DNA of 64,000 nucleotides from Beverwykella pulmonaria (lineage: Eukaryota; Ascomycota; Dothideomycetes; Pleosporales; Melanommataceae), in the NCBI GenBank assembly GCA_001599595.1, contig BCHH01000002.1, forward strand, positions 1,950,053 through 2,014,052. The letters are read 5' to 3'. Numbering within the stretch: the stretch's first letter is position 1; each line of letters starts with the position of its first letter. Of this stretch, positions 22,329-34,393 are shown in pieces. Position numbers and translations under genes: made by a program. A model generated the notes under the pieces. It had not been told where the DNA came from. It searched no databases and saw only the letters and a program-made list of their open reading frames with translations.

Positions 22329-23587
22329 GATGACCTGGTAGGTGTCAGATGATTTGAGGCGGATTTGTAGACGCCTTAGTGATGAGTGGTGGCTCGAGTG
22401 CGCATATGGGCGGTCCGTGAGGAATGTCTTACTGTGGGTTTGGGCTATGCCGATAACTATGTCTCTTTCGCACAACGTGTGCTGTACAGAGCAGTGGGGG
22501 ACTAGAATGGGAGACGGGCGCAATTGTCTTCTATTCGTGATACTGTTAGCGATGCGGTCTACCTTGGGCTCTCTCGTCTGCATTCTTTGTGATGTTCCAC
22601 CAACACCCACAGCCAGCAATTAGGGACAACCTACGTGATTGACTCGACTGCGTCTACTGCTGGGTCTTGCGCGCGCGTGAAATAGTGCTGCGAGTGGTGG
22701 GAGCAGGCGCGAGCTCCATAAAGCAGGCGAGGATTGCAGAAAGCGAGCGTGGTTCGACGATTAGAACTTAAGGTCCAGGAGGCGTATCCTCAGTGCGAAG
22801 GAATGTAGAGCGTAGAGTGAATGCGCGGGGTTTGAGACGTTCTGGCGTCGAACAGGTCGATGGTCCAAGCGAAACGGCGGGTTCTCGAGGACGGTAACGA
22901 TGGACAGAATGTGCAGACAGACGAGGCGATTAAGGAGCAAATGCAGCGTAAAGAGTGTGGGTGCAACCAAAGTGCGGAATTGCTGAGGGAATGGTTGTGG
23001 TGGTATCGGGAACCTGCGCTCGCAGAGTGCGGTGATGGTAGTGGAGGTGAAGGAGAGGAATGAGCGTGAATGTCCCAACCAAAGGGGAATGAAAGCAGGG
23101 CTCGAAGGAGCAGACTGGGCTTCACAGTGATTATGGGATGGTGGACTGGGGGGCAGAGAAGGTGGTGATTGCGCTGCGGCCAGGGCGTTGAGTGCCTTCG
23201 CAGGGGTGTGGGCACTAATTCATCTCCGCATGGGCGCTTGAGACGGCGATGCCAGCACCGTGGAGCGCGCTGCTGCAGGGAGCTCTCACCACGCACCTGA
23301 CAAGGCGAGGCGGCGTTTGCGTCGCTCTCATTCTCTCCTTGGGCGCTGGCCAAACTTGGGTCGTCGCATCGCGCCCCGAGTGCCGACGCGAGCAGAAGAA
23401 ACTAAAACCTCACGCAGAGGGAGAAGCGCGCCAAAACGGGCGCTAGACGGCGCGATAATTTCTTATCCAGGCAGCCCGCTCAGCGATGCTGCCGACTCAC
23501 AGCTCACGACTCACCATGCCGGGGCAGCGGCCGCAAAGCAAACCTCACCTCCTTACCTCACCACCTCCTCACTACTCGCTCGCTGCA

Positions 23588-23606
23588 CGAGCGAGCGAGC
23601 GAGCGA
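23588..23606. repeat. Short GAGC tetranucleotide repeat
   Basis: About four and a half tandem copies of GAGC in the GC-rich upstream region of the 1255-residue gene. Confidence 0.8.
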
Positions 23607-25866
23607 ATGCACGGGACTGCCGCCTCACGTTGACCTGGTCTGAAGCTGCCGTCGCCACAGGCCTCTCCCGCCTGGGCCCTGTGTCACCATCAGCGAAGCC
23701 ATCAGCGCAGGATCAGCGAGTCTTACGTGCCGCTCATGGGCAGCCTTGATGTGTCCAGCAGCAAGCATCAGGCTTCATGGGCCATCTGCGGGGAGACGAC
23801 GCTCTCCTGGCGGGCCAAACCACGCGCCCGCTAGCCAGCCAAGCGAGCGAATTGTCCGTGGAACCGCTGTCATGGGACGTGATGGCCGCCTTTCCCCTGG
23901 CCTAACCGCCTCCTACTCGCGGAGCCTCTCCCCGTGTGCATCACCGCGAATCACGAGAATGGGGGTGGCCGTGTCTGTACGTTCGGTCGCGACACCAAGT
24001 TCCGGCTCCTGAGGCCTCACCACCTCCACAGGCTCGCGAGCAACGTCACACCCCGCGCCTCCTCCTCAGCAGCGAGACTCATCTTGCCGGTATTCCAACG
24101 AACCCGCACAGAAGCCTGCCCACCCGCTGTCTCATTACACCTATCCATGTGGCTTCCTTGTCGTGCAAGCATTTCCTTGCTGCGTGCAAGCTTCACGCGG
24201 CATCTCTCCAGTCGCTCAGCGGCCACAGGTCCGCGCGGGCCACTTCCTTCCCGGATATGAATGCAGCTGAAGAACAACATTCCTCTCAGATGCCGGCAGC
24301 AGTTTCGCACGCAGCAAACACCTCAGAAGCCGGACCTTCATGCACCTACTCGGCTATTCTCGAAGCCTGCGAAACACGACTCCTGCTTCTCTTCATCAGT
24401 CCACCCGTCCGATCTTCGGCATGGGCGCAAGGCTGTATTGGGCATTTGCCCCCCTCTTTGGAATTATTATATGATGCGATAATCAATTGTACAGGGGGGC
24501 ATACAAACGCTCCGAAATGCCACCTTTTGCTGAACCAGGTCTGAAAGAAGAGGGAGTGGCCATCCCGCATCCGCGGGGTCCATTAGTCCCTAGCGATCCG
24601 TTCGTGTGCCCAGGACGGGCTCACGGTAAAATTGCTCAGGATCTGCGCAACCACTCCAGCCTTGCGCCACCGCGTCCTGTTATGGAATCCCAAACGCGTG
24701 GCGACCACACGGGAGGTTCGCGTGCTGGTCTGTGGATCGAAATAATCACCATGTTGCTCTCACGAGGCGAACCGGTGTGTCGATAGGCACCATGTCTCAC
24801 TTGATGCCTTTTAAAGAGAGCAGAACCTCTCGCGATTTGAGGCCATGGCCGATATCCACAAATACGATGGCGCACACACACCCCCGTGAACTCAATTTGG
24901 AGACTTGATGCATCATCGCTGTTAGCTCCATCTATAGCCTGATTTCATAATTGTGCTCTGCCGTTAGAACAAAAGCACCCGACGACATCCGCAGAAGAAG
25001 CACGGCCAGCGTGAAAAATTTGACGTGTCTTAGACAATTGTCAGCCGTTTGTTTCATGTAAAAGTTGACGCGGACACACGACGATCAACACGATCTTCAC
25101 GATCTTATTCACGAGCTTAGCGGCTGAGTGCATACCGTACTTAGAAACGGATGCAGGAACGATCCCACCTGATGTGAGAACTCCTTGCCTCGGCTCCACT
25201 CGCTGATCCGAAAATTGAACCCCTTGAAAGAACGGATAGCAGCGTAGACGCGATTATCGATCACCAACTGAAGGCTGTCAACCGCGCTTAAATGAAAATT
25301 GGGGACCGGTTGAGTCTGCTGTTGTCATTCATTAAATTTGACTTGCCGGTGGCTGACTGTAGTCAGAACCCCAATTCGGCTAACCAATGGCCGGCCTTAA
25401 CGCAATCGCAAAATTTCACTCGCTGCATTGTTGCCTTATTGATACGGGCGACTTATCATCGCATATCGATATGGCTTACCACGTGTTCCTAGAATAGGGT
25501 CACTCTATTCTACGTGGTTCGGTCACTTTGCTACAGGTGTCTTACGAGAAGCACTCTACTTAATTACATGCAATGCCGAACGGTAAGAGCCGCCTTACAG
25601 ATTCCGGATTCCGATTCACGTGTTGGTACTATTTCCAGCTCTGCATCTTACTGCATGTGCAATTGTAGGGCAGCGCGATCATTCTCGTAAGGAGGACATC
25701 CTTCACGTATTCGATGCATCCAAAGAGCTGCCTGCCCACACCACGGAAATCCATCGGATTTACAACTCAACTAACACCAACAGTACACAGCACACAGACC
25801 AACACTAAAAAACTTCCACGTTTGAATGCAGCAAAATCCTTTTCTTGTGGTTTGTCTACCTGCAAC

Positions 25867-25995
25867 GCATGGGCATGAAACCGCCTCAGCCGTCAGTTCA
25901 AACAACCACTGGGTAGCAGTCAACTTTTGCTTCCCTGCCTATACAGCATGGGCTTGAAACAGGGTAGTCGAGCAATCCAAACAACTACTTGAGGG
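25867..25995. repeat. Two degenerate direct repeats, 79 bp apart
   Basis: GCATGGGCATGAAAC at 25867 and GCATGGGCTTGAAAC at 25946 start two similar blocks that each later contain CAAACAAC. A related motif, TTCAACGCTCGCTCGC, also occurs twice, near 26027 and 26553. The function is unknown; they may be remnants of a decayed repeat. Confidence 0.5.
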
Positions 25996-28172
25996 TAACC
26001 GGTTTGCTAAGAAAAAGAAAGCAAGTCTTCAACGCTCGCTCGCTCTTGATCCGAATGATCCATCATTTGTTCGAAACGAACCTGTTGCCTTTGACTTGTT
26101 TCTTCCAATGGGAAATGAAACTTCCAACACTCGCTTGCTCGGATTTTGACTTTTCCATAACTAGCTCAAGATAAACCAATTACCTTATTGAAAAATGAAC
26201 AAGTGTGTCAAATTCGCTCCCGAGGTGCGAATCTACCTAATCGACGGCTATCAAATGCCAGTCTCCAAGCCAGTTTGCTTGGTCACAGAGAAAGGAGATT
26301 CTAAGGCTCAGCTTGCATCACCCTCCAGGGGTTTCGAAGGCTCGGGCTTTTGCTGTTCATTCACCAAAAGCAAGAATCATTCTTTCAGAATTAGCTTGGA
26401 ACTTACCTTTCCCTATCTAGACCAATTGTCAGTGGCATACCAGCTTGCTCAGTCGAAGGTGAAACGAATCCGAAGTCTCAGCTGTCAGTGCCACCTCCAA
26501 TAGTTACACCCAGCCACCTTATTCTCTTCGCTTGGGCAAAGGTAAAAGAGTAGTTCAACGCTCGCTCGCACGGGCTTTGCCACGCTTTGTTCGCAGCAAC
26601 CGTCGTTGTCTCAGCTTGCTTTGTCAAAAAAGAAGCGAGATGGTCCGTCATTGGTTCCCGATCCGCTTTACCGTGTTCCGAGTTATTCTCCTTTTTCTTA
26701 AAGCGGATTGATTGGAAGGGCGGTGGATCGATATCTGTGTGGCGGGAGCCAGAACTGAACTAGATATGCAAACAATTGTGCCACGCATCCAATGATGGGG
26801 TAAGTATTAAGGCTATTATCACCACTCCTCATCTTCTATTTCCCTTTTTGGAATGATTGATTGGGTCTAGCATAGATACGGAAGGAATCTCGGCTAGAAG
26901 TGCGCAGTTTGAGGGATTGTCTGTGAGAAAAGTAGGGCTGATCGACGCACAGTTTCTATATTTCGTATGCCATTCATTCACTGGAGGAATCTCAACTTGA
27001 TCATCGCCATCAACTTATGTGGTTCACTTTTTCTTACGGCCTTTTACTGCTTTCCTGATACTATTCAAAAATGAACCGCATATCGCACTAGCGAGCAACA
27101 CTTCCCCATTTCCCACCACCACACGGAATGACATTACTAGGGGCAAGTGCACCCTAGAAACCTAGGTACACCCATTTTAGAACTCGACAGTTACTCGGTT
27201 GTCAGTTAAGACTTGAACAGACCAGGTGTCCCCAAACCCGCACACGCTTTTTACAAAACAGGTAGCATCCTTCCGCAATCAACACAGTCGACAGAATAAA
27301 AGAGCGGCTATAAAATACATGGTTCTTATATGCCAAATCTGATACAGAGGTACCTTTAGGCTTACTCCATATACGGCTCTGTTTCTTTTGCCTATCCCTC
27401 CATCATACGAGCTACTCACTCCACGTCGGTAAATGCAAGTGTACTCTAACTGGCCTTAAATATACACCCTATCTTCAACTTTTCCTTCTCCCTTTCCACT
27501 GGACAGAGGAGACGATACCCAGTGCAGAGTCAAAATGCCGCATTTTAGAAAGGCTAGAGATGATGTGGACCTGGAACACTCGCCTATACATAACTACCAT
27601 CACAACTATTACCAAGTATACTGTGCTACTTAGACTTTGTATTGCTTGGCAATATGAAGTGTCGGATGGGATAAAGCACATAATCGGTAGTGCATTAATT
27701 TGAGGGCCAAGGGCCGAAGAAAGAGCCTGTGGGGTATTGTATGGCGAAACATATCTACGCCTTTCTACTGTCCGTGAACGCCGAGGTTTCTAATAGCTAC
27801 ACCACGATTGTATAAAACCTCGGGTCAAATCTTGACAGCACCTCTATGTGTGTTCCTTCATGGCTCCACGCCTATCGATACCCGATCTTCATTCAGAACC
27901 GTACTAGAACCCATCATGAGGAGGAGCAGCCATGCATCAAAATGTACAGAAAGCGATAAAGAGACGAGCCAACGATGCAAAGGAAACAAAACAAGTGCAT
28001 TCTATCTGCACGGCTTTTGGAAAGAACGCCGTGATTGTTGATCCAATCGCTCATCAGATATCCACGCTCCTCCCTACTATCATGGTACACTGATGGGCAA
28101 ACCAGCTGCCATTCCCCCTATTTCATTTCACTCAAGGTCCCAACCCGCAACGAAAGCAAGAAACAAGTGTCC

Positions 28173-29999
28173 CTACAACTCGTTATGTGCCGGCGCCGCA
28201 TTCTTCTCCTCTTCCTTGATCCCACACACTGCAGGCGACCCAACCTCCATCCTGTACACACACTTCTCTTCCTCGACAATCTTCCAGATCTCGTCCTTTT
28301 CAGCACACGCCAGGATGACCATGGTGCTTCTATTCGGGCCGTTCCAGCAGTGCTGTCCGTTTTCGTATTTCAGAGCGTAGCGTTCTCCAGACCCAAGGCC
28401 CTTGCCATCAGCAGGCAGATCATCGTCGACCGTGATTTTCTCAATCCGCGCGAAATTCCCCATACCCGTGTGGCCTCCTCCTTTCTTGCTCTTCTGCGTC
28501 GTCTTGTCCAGGTAGCAGAACTCGTAGGTGTACTCTCCGGAGTCTTGTGAAACGCATGTACCTTTGAGAGCGCGGAACACGTCTTCGGGTCCATAGTCCT
28601 TGTCCAGGTCTTCTTGATGGTTTTTGAGCTCTGTTCTGTCGGTTTCGAGCTCGGATCTGGCCGTGTTGAGTTGTTGGCGGGCATCAGTCACGGCTTTGGA
28701 TTCGGGGGAGTCGGTGTGCGGGTCTGCTAGGATACCGTTCTCGATGAGGATGACGCGCAGGTCGCGGAGCTTAGCATCGACCCAGGCACGGAGGGGCTCG
28801 GGGAGGTATTCTTCGAATTTGTACACTAGGGTTTGGGTTAGTAGGGAGGGGAGATTGGGGTGTGTGAGATGTATGTGGACGTACAAACTTCGACATCGCT
28901 CTCTCCTTCCGTGCTCTCGTACTCTTCCCACTTGATGGCGCTCTCAGACTCCGGGTTGAGGATCTCTTCGAGATCACGGTCGCGCGCTTCGTCTGGGCCC
29001 GGTCGGTCTTGAGCAGCGTAGTCCTCCCATGCCTTCACGGCGCGCTTGACACCTTCGTCGTTGAAGTTGGGGTTGTACTCCTCCTTGAACGTCCTTAGGA
29101 TGGCCTCGAGCTCCTCGATGCGCGACCTCGCTGTATCCCGCTCGTCTTTTACACGCCCTAAATTGTCGACTAGCTCTTGAATTCGGTCTTTTGCCAGGCT
29201 TGTCAACACGGTCAGCTTCCCGCCCTTGCCAGCACCCTTGAACACCTTGCCCTTCTCCGCCCTCTCGATCTCCGCCAAGCTCTTCTCAAGCGCTGTGACC
29301 TTCAGTTCCGCCCCTTGGATCTGCGTGTACAGTGTCTTGATACGATCCTCGACCTCCTTCTTCAACCTCCCCGCCTCGGTGACCAACTCCTTCCGCCGCT
29401 TGTTCGCAGCACCCAGACTCTTCTGCCTCGCCTCATCCTGCTTCCGCCACTCCTTCCCAATCTTCGCACAGCGATCCTCGCACTTCACGCCGCCAACGCT
29501 GTCCCACTCGTCACTGCCATCACAGCACAGCTCGTAATCACACACGCCATCGTTGACGTTTGTAAATGGTATGTAGCTCGGTAGGTGTCCCTTATTCTTG
29601 CAGTAGTACCCTGGGAGGGCCAATGTCTCGTTGAACTGACCAGCCTTCACTTTCGAAGGCTGGGGAGGCGAAAGCGGAGAGATATACGAGCAGGCGGACG
29701 TGCCAGGCTCGTCAGAGCCGTCGGGGCAGTCGCAGTAGTCGTCGTTCAGGCGCGCAATGTCGAGCTTGAGAGAGGGATTCGAGATGCAAGTAAATGCCTC
29801 GGCATCTTTGTAGAACTTTGCAACTGTTCGTCACCAAGTTAGTGAGGCAATTCGTGGGCATGGAACTCTTCGGGGACGGAGAGAGGGACGTACACTCTGG
29901 GCCTACACCGCGGGGCCGCGGCGTGTCGGAGGCGGCATTTGCGGTGATGGAGAGGAGGGGGACGAGAAGCGCAAGGGGAGAAAAGCGTTGTATTCCCAT
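28173..29999 (-). CDS. Glucosidase II beta subunit (PRKCSH-like)
   Basis: Exons 29894-29999, 28885-29823 and 28173-28825 encode 565 residues. A signal peptide (MGIQRFSPLALLVPLLSITA) is followed by two LDL-receptor-class-A-like motifs, YCDCPDGSDE and CDYELCCDGSDEW, a long coiled coil (about residues 120-240), an acidic linker, the LYKFEEYLPEPLRAWVD block and a C-terminal MRH domain. In the MRH domain the cysteines and the sugar-contacting Gln, Arg, Glu and Tyr positions are visible around YENGQHCWNGPNRSTM and EEEKCVYRMEVG. The chain ends in HNEL, an ER-retrieval variant of HDEL. Role: in the ER lumen it binds the catalytic alpha subunit and N-glycan mannose, helping to trim glucose during glycoprotein folding. 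Both donors are GTACGT. Confidence 0.95.
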
Positions 30000-30951
30000 A
30001 TTTGGGTTAGGATTGGGGTTTGGGAGCTTCGAGGTCAGCGGAGTTGATGTTCCCAGGTGTCACATTTCAGACTGGGCACGCTAACGACCGTTGACCCCGG
30101 TCATCTGTTCTGGCTTCACACAGACTCACCTCTTCTCTTCCACCATTCCTCTATTGCCATCGATGCATTCCAGTTTTGATCCTTTCTCAATGGCTCTAAA
30201 ATGCGATTACAGGAGGGCATGAGATTCCCAGCTTACGATTATGAACTTCAGCGGGAAATCGAGACTACATCATATGGTGATGATCCTCGTCACTAAATCC
30301 ATCAACCTTCGTGGGGGCACATTCCACTAGGCGCCAGAAGCTAGTATTTTCCAGCTCTGTATTCGGAATGTTTCCCATCGATGAGGAATACTATAGGTGC
30401 TGACTTCCCTCCGGTCATGAAGACTCGGCCTTCGAAATCTCTCTATCATTGACAATATTGAAAAGAAAGGCTTTTTGTACCATGATGATACTTGTCGCGC
30501 TACATTAGAAGAAACTCTCTTTGCGTCATGCTTCTCTCATGAGAGAAATTTGAACTCCGAGGGATACAACAACAGAGATGCTGCAGGTTGCTCCCTCGAT
30601 CAACCGTTCCCTATGCGTAAATTGACATCAATTTCTATCAGAATTTCAATCACTGCCACCGTTACAGAGCCGCTGGTTTCTTTGAGCTGGTCTGGTACTC
30701 CCTACTCCGAACGATACACATATATGGCTTGGCAAGTACTTTCAAAACAACAAGCGTAATATTTATGAGACCACATTTTGATCGAGCTAACCCAGGACGA
30801 CACACTCCTACCCAAGGCTTCTCTCTTTCCTTTTGGACTCATCTTAGTCAACTTTTCTTCTCCCCTTCTCTCTTCATCTAGTATCAACTCCGTGAACAGT
30901 CAATCAAGACTCTCTCCAAGGTCGCCACTCTTACGGAATATCCTGGCCACA
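30000..30951. other. Intergenic, no gene recognised
   Basis: Contains the upstream region of the glucosidase II beta gene. Nothing else recognised; the frame at 30475-30759 has no identifiable feature. Confidence 0.4.
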
Positions 30952-31932
30952 ATGGAGCAAAGTTTCCCTAGACTACCGTTTTCACCTGAATTCGACTGAG
31001 CCTTCTGACGAACAAATCAACCTGCATCCTCGAGCACCGGTGAATGAGAAGGGAGCCAGCCCTCCTCGACTACCGTTCCCTCCCAATGAGTCACCTAGCA
31101 CCCACAGCGCCCGGAAAGGGGCAATGGCGGCTATAATACACGCCGGATTGAAGGTCGGACAAACCCCTCTAGAATAGCGGATCGCCTCAACCACCGGCCT
31201 TCGAAGGACGAGCTATCTAAATTTGCACTGGATCAGATCAACAAAAAGATTTACGAGGCGATATTTCTCAAGACCTTCATCGTCAATGCGCTCCGCCCTG
31301 ATCAACACAATATCAAAGAATCATGTAGTGAAAACCTAATTGCGTTTTTGAAGATGACCCTATCAGATGGCCTTGGTCTCAATTCAGATGGCGACATTGC
31401 CATCTCAATGGTTCCGCAGAAGAGAGGTGGGAACGAGACGAGCAGCAACACCGAGGAGGATTGGTATTTCAAGATGGATGAGTGTGCGGAGCCAAAGGAG
31501 CTTATCCTTAAGCTGTCATTTATTCGTCCGACGACCAGTGAGTAACCAGGGTTTTCGATGTTTCACAGCCAGGTTCTCACAACCGGCTCTCTTCAAGAGA
31601 TAAATTAGGCTGGTGTTTCATGACTTCTCTGCTTTCGACAAAGTTTCTGCAATTCTACCTAGACGGTAGACGCCATTCAGTTCGTTTCGGAAGCTCCGGA
31701 TGACGGTTTCGAGGATCCCGTGCCTGGAAACTTCTTTCTTGAGTTTATTGGACACAACACTGAGTTTCAAAACTATAGAAACCTTGGGATTGGTTTGTTT
31801 TTGACGATGAATATTCTCCTTTCTTCTGAAACCATTTTCTTTCATCACCAAATGTATTCTTCCAACACAGACTTGACATTCTCTTGGTTTAGGGTCGACG
31901 CTGACAATAATTCCATACGTCTCTTTTTATAG
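30952..31932 (+). pseudogene. Unrecognised gene, apparently broken by two compensating frameshifts
   Basis: From ATG 30952 the frame reads MEQSFPRLPFSPEF and then meets stops. The next stretch is protein-like in the frame one base on (EPSDEQINLHPRAP, then a second PRLPFPPNE), and near 31170 the original frame resumes with RIADRLNHRPSKDEL and stays open to 31545. A donor GTGAGT at 31538 and an acceptor before 31670 join this in phase to a last exon ending at 31932 (QFVSEAPDDGFEDP, LTFSWFRVDADNN). The repeated RLPF-x-P motif in two frames supports a frameshift. No family recognised, no signal peptide. If the frameshifts are sequencing errors, this is a gene of about 280 residues. Confidence 0.45.
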
Positions 31933-32410
31933 ACATAAAAGCTCATCCCGCCAAATAAATCATGATTTCCACTTCATTATAACACTCTGCACCTATTCCC
32001 CACACTCTCCTGAGTGGGCATACGAAGCGTGGTATATAATGTCCACGCGGCGTCGCTTGGCACAGGATCACCCTTGTCCTATTCGGGCCACTACACGCAA
32101 GACCCACCTGCATAAAGACCACCATGAGTCTTTAATTCGTTGACCAACCGATGTCAAACGTCCAACGGCCCGACATGTGGTTCTCATTCCTGAGAGTCGG
32201 GAAGACCTTGAAGGGGGAAATACCTGCTTGGGAACGTGCGACGCGTGTGCGGGCATCCCGAACTGCAACCCCCTCAGCCCTTCACTATTCATCAACCTTC
32301 CGTCTCTTGTTACTGTCACTCGTTTTTGGTGTTCTGGAATGCATGGGCTGAGGTTTAATGGCCTATCACTATCGCTAAATTAGGGATTGGAAAGACTCTC
32401 TGGAGAGAAA
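31933..32410. other. Intergenic upstream of the Ecm33-like gene
   Basis: Promoter region of the plus-strand gene starting at 32411. No motif recognised. Confidence 0.4.
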
Positions 32411-33857
32411 ATGCTTTGTACTGCTGCGCTTGCGTGGGTTTGGGTTCAGGCATTGGTGAGAGGTGTGAGTGCTGTTGGTATGTTGGTGTTTTTTTTGTTG
32501 AAAGTCCAAAATTCGGAACCAGAGCTCATCCTACATTCTATCCAATTCTGCTCCATCGCCTTCGTCATACAACAGCACCCAACTAACCCACCCAGACTGC
32601 GCACCCCTCTCGGGGACCTTCGCCCTCAGAACCCTTTCCGACATTACCTCGATAACGAACTGCACCACTTTCGTCGGAAACCTCGTCGTCGCGGCCGATG
32701 GACCCTCCACGATCGATCTCTCCGGCCTCACTACCATCACTGGAAACCTCGACGTGGAAAATGTGGCCAACCTCTCCTCTCTCTCCTCCACCACCCTCAC
32801 ATCCGTACACAGCTTTACGCTGAATAACCTCCCTATTTTATCGAGCTTAGAATTTCCAGCTTTGAACAACTTCACCTCACTGAAATGGTACAGTTTACCT
32901 TACCTGGAGGAGTCTGTTATAGCAATGGGCGGGAATGTAGTGCAAGAGGTCCAAGCAATCAGTATTTTCGATACGGGAATGAAGACATTGCAGTGGTTAA
33001 CCTGGCCAGTGGGTTCGCTGCTAAATATTAGCAATAACGCCGCTCTCAGCACCTTCGCCATCCCGTACTCCACTATCAACCACGGCTCTGCTCTCACACT
33101 TTCCAACAACACAGCCCTCTCCAGCATCTCCCTAGCACAAGTCACTGGTATCTACGGTGGACTAGAAATCTCTGACAACTTCGCCTTAACAGCACTGGAT
33201 TTCGAGACCTTGGAGAGTATTGGTGGTTATCTCCAGCTCAGCGGCGGCTTCAACAACATCTCGATGCCGGTCTTAGACTCAATCAACGGCGCGCTGAGGG
33301 TCGAAGCCACAGGCAATGTCTCGGTTTTATGTTCTGTCCTGGAGTCTAAAAGACTCAGTGGACATTACGACTGCACGTCTAATTTGGAAATGAAGGGCGC
33401 GGGGGCGAATGCGACAGCAACGAGTACGGCGACGGCGACGAGTACTGCGATGGCAAGCATGGCGGATACTAGCACAGGGAGTGGCAACAGTGATATGATT
33501 TCGCAGAAAGGGAAAGTAGGGATTGCCGTCGCTGTAATCCTCTTCGCCTTCCTCGTCACCGCACTGATAATCTTCCTTTTCCACCGGCGCTCACGTCGAA
33601 AAGTCATGGAGATCGAGCGCAAAACTTCGACACAAATGCAGAGTCGGGGTCTGGATCTGGACTTGGAGGCTCCGCCCGCAATCAAGGATATGGACGTGGG
33701 TTCGGATGTCAGTACGTTAAATAGTCCGTTGGAATTGGAGTCTCCAGTTGTGAGGCTAGAGATGCCGGGCAGTAGTATGGTGGCGGTTGAGATGGAAGGC
33801 CAGCATGGGGTTAGCGAAGTTGAGAAGGGTCCAGAGCGGTTTGAGCTGCCTGCTTGA
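32411..33857 (+). CDS. Ecm33-like cell-surface protein with C-terminal transmembrane helix
   Basis: Exons 32411-32477 and 32596-33857 encode 442 residues; donor GTATGT, acceptor CCCAG, phase 1. Residues 1-21 are a signal peptide. The ectodomain has the look of Ecm33/Sps2-type receptor-L-domain proteins: a leading Cys (DCAPLSG), CTTFVGNLVV, the TITGNLDVENV pattern, repeated short beta segments such as LLNISNNAALSTFAI and GGLEISDNFALTALDF, and many NxS/T sites. A Thr/Ala/Ser stalk leads to a transmembrane helix (GIAVAVILFAFLVTALIIFL) followed by a basic stop-transfer HRRSRRK and a cytosolic tail of about 85 residues. Typical Ecm33 proteins end in a GPI signal instead, so this one could be a receptor or anchor facing the cytosol. 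It likely acts in cell-wall organisation. Confidence 0.82.
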
Positions 33858-34393
33858 AAGGCTCGGTACCTGTGCCGAGCAGTGGTTGCAATGATAGGGC
33901 CATGCTCAGCCAGGAAAGGAGTTCAGGGGAGGGTGGGACATTCAACTGAAGCATCTAAGGTAGAGACAACACAGCAATCGAGCTTTGGTACTTGAACGGG
34001 GATCCTCGGCTCGGGAAAAGAGCTGGAAGGGGGGCCCGGGATATCGGCTTCGCTCGGGTCTAAGTCTGAGAGGGGCAAGGGACTCATTGCGAGGAGACAG
34101 CGGATCCGTTCTACGCCTCGAAAGCCGTGGTTAGGGATGACTTAAGGGATGTTGGGTGAGCCAGGGGTCAAGTCAGTCTGTGAAGTTGAAGAGGCCACCA
34201 TGCCGTTCGTTACATTTTCATGAACAATACACGGGTAACTTATAATATAGAGACGCACACATTTGCTTCAATATAATCATTACATGCATCTACACTTTCG
34301 TGACTTAACATGGTATACAAAACTATTCGTACCCAATATCCATAATATCACATCCAACTTCTTCACACTTCGCAACCCGGCTCATTTTCCATT
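33858..34393. other. Intergenic between convergent genes
   Basis: 3' regions of the Ecm33-like and TRI12-type genes. Nothing recognised. Confidence 0.5.

Larger units (their letters stand above)
22329..28172. other. Gene-free stretch, 5.8 kb
   Basis: The first third (to about 24.4 kb) is GC-rich and Ser/Pro/Arg-biased in every frame, so its long frames (such as 22790-23353 on the minus strand) are probably compositional. It must include the promoter of the 1255-residue gene. From about 24.9 kb the sequence turns more AT-rich. Degenerate repeats occur at 25.86-26.6 kb. No domain, splice pattern or RNA gene was recognised. The minus-strand gene ending at 28173 has its 3' end here. Confidence 0.5.

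Noticed and set aside
22790..23353. Minus-strand open frame of 187 codons in GC-rich sequence
   Set aside because: Composition is Ser/Pro/His/Arg throughout with no domain or conserved pattern. It sits in the 5' region of the 1255-residue gene.
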